The notes beneath the pieces were generated by a model. The model was not told the origin of the DNA. It saw only the letters and a program-made list of their open reading frames with translations, and did not search any database. A DNA stretch of 64,000 bases from positions 62,001 to 126,000 of the forward strand of contig NZ_BDCU01000040.1 in NCBI RefSeq assembly GCF_001618425.1. The letters are read 5' to 3'. This DNA is from Nocardia fusca NBRC 14340. Its GTDB lineage: Bacteria > Actinomycetota > Actinomycetes > Mycobacteriales > Mycobacteriaceae. Of the stretch, positions 60,960 through 64,000 are shown piece by piece. Each line of letters opens with the position of its first letter. Within the stretch, counting starts at the first letter, position 1. A program made the position numbers and the translations under genes.

Positions 60960-61142
60960 CTATTCCTGCGCTTCAACCGCAACCAGTGCAGCCAGCGGCA
61001 TCGAAAACGAATACCCGCCAGCGGCTTGCGGGTCGTCGGGTTCGATCGTCGCGCGGGCCTCTTCGTGGTCGATATCGCGGACCACGAAGGTCGAGGCCCC
61101 GGACTCCCCGATGCGCACCTTGTCGCCGATTTCGATCACCAT
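60960..61142 (-). CDS. Small beta-rich protein, mobile-element type
   Basis: A 60-residue protein (IEIGDKVRIGESGASTFVV at the start, ending AALVAVEAQE) with a small beta-barrel look. ATG 61142 has no strong ribosome site. It diverges from a plus-strand gene starting 18 bases away. Such short SH3-like proteins are common on actinobacterial prophages and integrative elements. No function assigned. Confidence 0.6.
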   Translation of the reverse strand: MVIEIGDKVRIGESGASTFVVRDIDHEEARATIEPDDPQAAGGYSFSMPLAALVAVEAQE

Positions 61143-61160
61143 CCGAGGATACTCGAAAGT

Positions 61161-61478
61161 GTGTTCGACTCCTGGTGTGACGAATTCTCCGAGCCCCTGC
61201 GGCGTGTCCTGGACCCACCGATGCCGGTTCTGGTGGACCTGAATATCGCGCTCGCGCCCGGACCGGGGTTCCGCCGTGATGCCATCTCGATGCGCACCAA
61301 AACCGCCGGGCTCGACACCACCGCGACCGTGCCGGGGCTGCTGCATGCCTGGGCAAGGACAACAACCGGCGCCTGGATCGGTTTCGTGCGCCTCGGGATA
61401 CCCACCGGCGATCGGCGCGGCTACGTCGAAACCCGGCAGTGGTGCCCCGCCCGAGCCCTGACGCGGAGAGAACCGTAA
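61161..61478 (+). CDS. Small unknown protein, divergent from the beta-rich protein
   Basis: About 105 residues from GTG 61161 (GAGGA upstream) or 85 from ATG 61221. It contains VPGLLHAWARTTTGAWIGFVR and ends WCPARALTRREP. The G-x-W-x-G-x-V and terminal W-C-P-x-x-A-L pattern recurs in small proteins of actinobacterial integrative elements. It converges on the integrase gene. Function unknown. Confidence 0.55.
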   Translation: MFDSWCDEFSEPLRRVLDPPMPVLVDLNIALAPGPGFRRDAISMRTKTAGLDTTATVPGLLHAWARTTTGAWIGFVRLGIPTGDRRGYVETRQWCPARALTRREP

Positions 61479-61518
61479 CCGCAGGCCGAGCACAGGCCAG
61501 ACCCCCGGGACAGATCTC

Positions 61519-62592
61519 CTACTCGCGCCGGGCCGGACTCCGTGAAGGCCCCCGATGATCGGAAATGTCGGTGGCCAGTGGGTGGGGTTCGCCGGTGAGG
61601 TGCGCGACGGCAAGGGCGACTTCGCTGATGGTGGCAGTGGTGTAGATGCCGGTCACTCCCCCACCTGTCTGGCTGTGGCGGGCGAATTCCCGCGCGACGG
61701 CGGTGCCGTAGTGGCGCTCGACCCACGTGATGGTGGTGTGGCGCAGCCAATGGATCGAGATGCCGTGGGTGTGCACCCAGGGGAGGTGCTTACCGAGTCG
61801 TTCGAACAGGTGGTTGTAGCGGCGGCGGGTGATCGGGTTGCCGTTCCGCGCACGCAACAGCGGACCCGAGGCAGGTGCACCGCGTTGTTCGGCATGGCGG
61901 CACAGAGCTTGCATGAGTGTCGGTGAGATCGGTTGCCACAACTGTGTTCCGCCTTTCTCCCGCAGGAGGATCACTGATTGCACCGGGTCGAGATCCTGCG
62001 GTCGCAGGGCCAGGGCTCCGGCGCGGCGGCAGGCGGTTTCGGTGTGCAGTCGCAGGATCAGGCTGTCCAGCTCGGGGTCGTTGCCGGTGGTGGCAGCGAC
62101 TTCGACGAGCTGCGCCAGCAGATCGGTCGGGAGGGCACGGCGGTTGGAGCGGGTGCGTTTGGGCTTGGCCAGGCGGGCAGCGGGGTTATCGCGGGGATCG
62201 ATGAGCCGGCTGTCCTCGGCCTGCCTGTACAGCTTGCGCAGCGCGTCGATGACGTGGCGTACGACTTCGTTTCCGCCGCGGTCGGAGCGGCGCACGACTC
62301 GCTGGGCTCGGATCTGTTCACACAGCACCTGCAGATCCGCGGTGGTTGGTTCGTCGAGTCGCCGTTCACCCCAGCCGGGTTGAGCCAGGATTTTGTTCCA
62401 ATATGTGCAGTAGTGCTCCCGGGTGCGGCCCGCGGGCATCCGGTCGATCGCGGCGGGGACGAAGTCGGCGAAGGTCGGTGCGGGACGCGCGGTCTCGGGC
62501 GGTGCTCCGGTGCCGAGGTCGGCGACGGTGAGGCCGAAGCGTTCCATCATCATCTGCACGGCGGCGATATCGGCTTGGGTGCCGGTGGTCAT
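61519..62592 (-). CDS. int: Tyrosine recombinase, probable element integrase
   Basis: The 357-residue protein has the full tyrosine-recombinase set: R190 in TETACRRAGAL, K213, H281-x-x-R284 (HWLRHTTITW), H306 and Y317 (GVTGIYTTA), after an N-terminal SAM-like core-binding domain. It catalyses site-specific integration and excision. The gene overlaps the AbrB-like gene by four bases and lies beyond the 3' end of a tRNA-Leu gene, the classic position for an integrase of a tRNA-targeting element. Confidence 0.92.
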   Translation of the reverse strand: MTTGTQADIAAVQMMMERFGLTVADLGTGAPPETARPAPTFADFVPAAIDRMPAGRTREHYCTYWNKILAQPGWGERRLDEPTTADLQVLCEQIRAQRVVRRSDRGGNEVVRHVIDALRKLYRQAEDSRLIDPRDNPAARLAKPKRTRSNRRALPTDLLAQLVEVAATTGNDPELDSLILRLHTETACRRAGALALRPQDLDPVQSVILLREKGGTQLWQPISPTLMQALCRHAEQRGAPASGPLLRARNGNPITRRRYNHLFERLGKHLPWVHTHGISIHWLRHTTITWVERHYGTAVAREFARHSQTGGGVTGIYTTATISEVALAVAHLTGEPHPLATDISDHRGPSRSPARRE

Positions 62593-63047
62593 CGGGTTTC
62601 TCCTTCGGCGAAGCGGCGGGCGAGGATGTCGTCGACGACGTCGGCGGGATAGACGACCAGCAGGGCCTGGTCGGGGTCGGCGGCGAGCAGGACCCGCTCG
62701 CGGATGCGGATTCCGGCGGCGTGCCGGACAGCGGCCGGGATGGAGATGTGGCCGTATTTGGTGACGCCGCGGCGGCCGTGTCCGGGTCGGGTGATCAGGA
62801 CCAGGCCGCCGGTGACGCGCCAGGACAGCAGGTCGCCGGGGTGCCAGTCGAGGGCGTCGACGATGGCTTTGTCGACGACGCGGCCGTTGGTGTCGACGGG
62901 CCGGATGCTGTGCACGGCGCTCGATCGCACGGGTTGTTCGAGGGTCGCCATAGGCAGGGCGGGACCGGACGCGAAGACCGACGATTCGCCGATTCCGGGC
63001 CGGTCGGCGAAGGAGGGAAGCAGCGGCCGCAGTGTGTCATCGGTCAC
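62589..63047 (-). CDS. AbrB/SpoVT-like DNA-binding protein beside the integrase
   Basis: The 152-residue form starts at GTG 63047 (GGGGGTG seven bases upstream). Two swapped-hairpin-like units can be seen: VDTNGRVVDKAIVDALDW with a following W and L, and VTKYGHISIPAAVRHAAGI then RVLLAADPDQALLVVYP. AbrB-type proteins bind DNA as dimers. Overlapping the integrase by four bases, it may act as excisionase-like or expression-control partner. A longer start is possible. Confidence 0.8.
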   Translation of the reverse strand: MTDDTLRPLLPSFADRPGIGESSVFASGPALPMATLEQPVRSSAVHSIRPVDTNGRVVDKAIVDALDWHPGDLLSWRVTGGLVLITRPGHGRRGVTKYGHISIPAAVRHAAGIRIRERVLLAADPDQALLVVYPADVVDDILARRFAEGETR

Positions 63048-63156
63048 AATTTTCACCCCCGCTCGGGGTGAAACCGCAGGTCGCAGCGTTGAGCGGAAAA
63101 TGGGTGTCCAGGCAGTGCACGGACACGGTTTCTGGGGCACAAATGCAGCAAAAAAG

Positions 63157-63241
63157 TGTCCGGAGGGGGACTTGAACCCCCACGCCCTATAACGGGCACT
63201 AGCACCTCAAGCTAGCGCGTCTGCCATTCCGCCACCCGGAC
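63157..63241 (-). tRNA. tRNA-Leu (anticodon GAG)
   Basis: The minus strand folds as a class II tRNA of 85 bases. The acceptor stem is GTCCGGG with TCCGGAC (one G-T pair), the anticodon stem CTAGC/GCTAG around TTGAGGT gives anticodon GAG, a variable arm lies around CCCGTTATAGGG, and the T-arm contains GGTTCAAGTCC. CCA is not encoded. Its 3' end points at the integrase, so the 3' segment is the likely attachment core of the element to the left. Confidence 0.93.
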
Positions 63242-63406
63242 CGGTGTGCTCAGCAAGAGTATCGGATCGCGCCACCGGGGCAAAATCGCGGGTGCCACCT
63301 GGGGTTATCCGCTCCATTGTCAGCGGGTGACGAATTCCGGTCCGGCTGCGACAGCGCGTGGGTAGATTGTGGTTCGCAGCGGAGCAGTCGCGGTGAGGAG
63401 CGCCAG

Positions 63407-64000
63407 GTGGGACAGGATGTCGCGGTCGTTATCGGGGTCGGGGGTATGGGGCGGGCCATCGCGCGCCGAGTGGGGGGTGGCCGGCGGCTGCTGATCGCCG
63501 ATTTCGACGAGGAGAATCTGGGCGCGGTGGTCGACGTGCTGGCCGGGGAGGGGCATGAGGTGCGCGGGCAGCATGTCGATGTCTCGGATGCCGGGTCGGT
63601 GGCGGCGCTGGCCACGGCCGCCGGCGAGGCGGGGCGGGTCACTCATATCGCGCACACCGCGGGGGTGTCGCCGACCCAGGCGGTGACGAAGGCCGTGCTG
63701 GAGGTGGATCTGCTGGGGACGGCGCTGGTGTTGGATGCTTTCGAGAGTGTGGTCGCCGAGGGCGGGGCGGGGGTGGTGATCGCGAGTATGTCGGCGTATA
63801 TGGCGCCGCTGCCCGACGATCAGGTCGCGGCGCTGGCGCATACGCCGGCGGCGGAGTTGCTGGCGTTGCCGTTCCTGGACCACGAGGCGCATCCGGGTAC
63901 CGCGTACGCGGTGGCGAAGCGGGGCAATGTGGCGCGGGTGCAGGCCGCGGCGGTCGCGTGGGGGCGGCGGGGTGCGCGGCTCAATTCGATCAGTCCGGGG
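63407..64000 (+). CDS. Short-chain dehydrogenase/reductase, incomplete at the window edge
   Basis: From GTG 63407 (GAGGAG six bases upstream) the frame runs off the window without a stop, giving 198 residues. It has an N-terminal dinucleotide motif GVGGMGRAIARRV, an ASMSAYM serine and a YAVAK tyrosine-lysine pair, the SDR catalytic set, then NSISPG. NAD(P)-dependent; substrate unknown. The codon usage is very GC-rich and the gene lies beyond the tRNA, so it probably belongs to the chromosome backbone. Confidence 0.88.
   Translation, partial: MGQDVAVVIGVGGMGRAIARRVGGGRRLLIADFDEENLGAVVDVLAGEGHEVRGQHVDVSDAGSVAALATAAGEAGRVTHIAHTAGVSPTQAVTKAVLEVDLLGTALVLDAFESVVAEGGAGVVIASMSAYMAPLPDDQVAALAHTPAAELLALPFLDHEAHPGTAYAVAKRGNVARVQAAAVAWGRRGARLNSISPG

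Overview
The window is GC-rich actinobacterial DNA, most likely from Nocardia or a close mycolic-acid-bearing relative. The pointers are cutinase-like proteins, DUF397/XRE pairs, a conservon-type GTPase and a Gram-positive type IV secretion system (T4SS). Almost all of it reads as accessory DNA. A tRNA-Leu(GAG) gene at 63157-63241, with a tyrosine integrase and an AbrB-like gene beyond its 3' end, suggests an integrative element lying to its left. A short-chain dehydrogenase that runs off the right edge looks like chromosomal backbone. No left attachment site was found, so that boundary may lie outside the window.

Region 1 (1-6.6 kb): a full-length alanyl-tRNA synthetase, outside the usual alaS neighbourhood, converges on a five-gene operon in which every junction overlaps. 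The operon encodes an aspartyl/asparaginyl-hydroxylase-like dioxygenase, a nucleotidyltransferase, a LOG-type phosphoribohydrolase, an orotate-PRTase-like enzyme and a HAD phosphatase. Together these suggest an undescribed pathway that remodels and dephosphorylates a nucleotide, perhaps linked to aminoacylation. Region 2 (6.8-12.8 kb) holds regulators and small proteins: an XRE/DUF397 pair, a four-gene coupled cluster with tandem DUF4254 proteins, a second XRE regulator next to a methyltransferase, and a second methyltransferase of the same family.

Region 3 (41.0 to 12.9 kb, minus strand) is a long, mostly coupled conjugation operon. It starts with a 35-residue hydrophobic peptide and a secreted glycine-zipper protein. 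Next come three alpha/beta-hydrolases, two of which lack the nucleophilic serine, and then T4SS parts: VirB8-like proteins, small pilin-like proteins, a VirB6-like channel, a SCO6880-family protein, a VirB4 ATPase, a lysozyme-like/NlpC-P60 hydrolase and a VirD4/TraG coupling protein. An acyl-CoA oxidase-like gene sits inside the operon. Seven related unknown proteins lie around the coupling protein, several with a shared C-terminal motif. I recognise no relaxase.

Region 4 (41.4-51 kb) is a decaying, defence-flavoured stretch. It contains an XRE regulator, an orphan three-repeat CRISPR-like array, a three-domain EVE/ScoMcrA-like/Shedu nuclease, a large hairpin, a frameshifted KAP NTPase, a dead IS5-type transposase and a gene truncated at both ends. 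Region 5 (51-63 kb) has two parallel modules, each a small membrane protein plus an ECF sigma factor, one leading into a DUF742-CvnD GTPase fusion. It also has unknown proteins, a structured palindromic element at 60561-60649, and the integrase/AbrB/tRNA-Leu end. All assignments are from motif recognition by eye; no database search was run.
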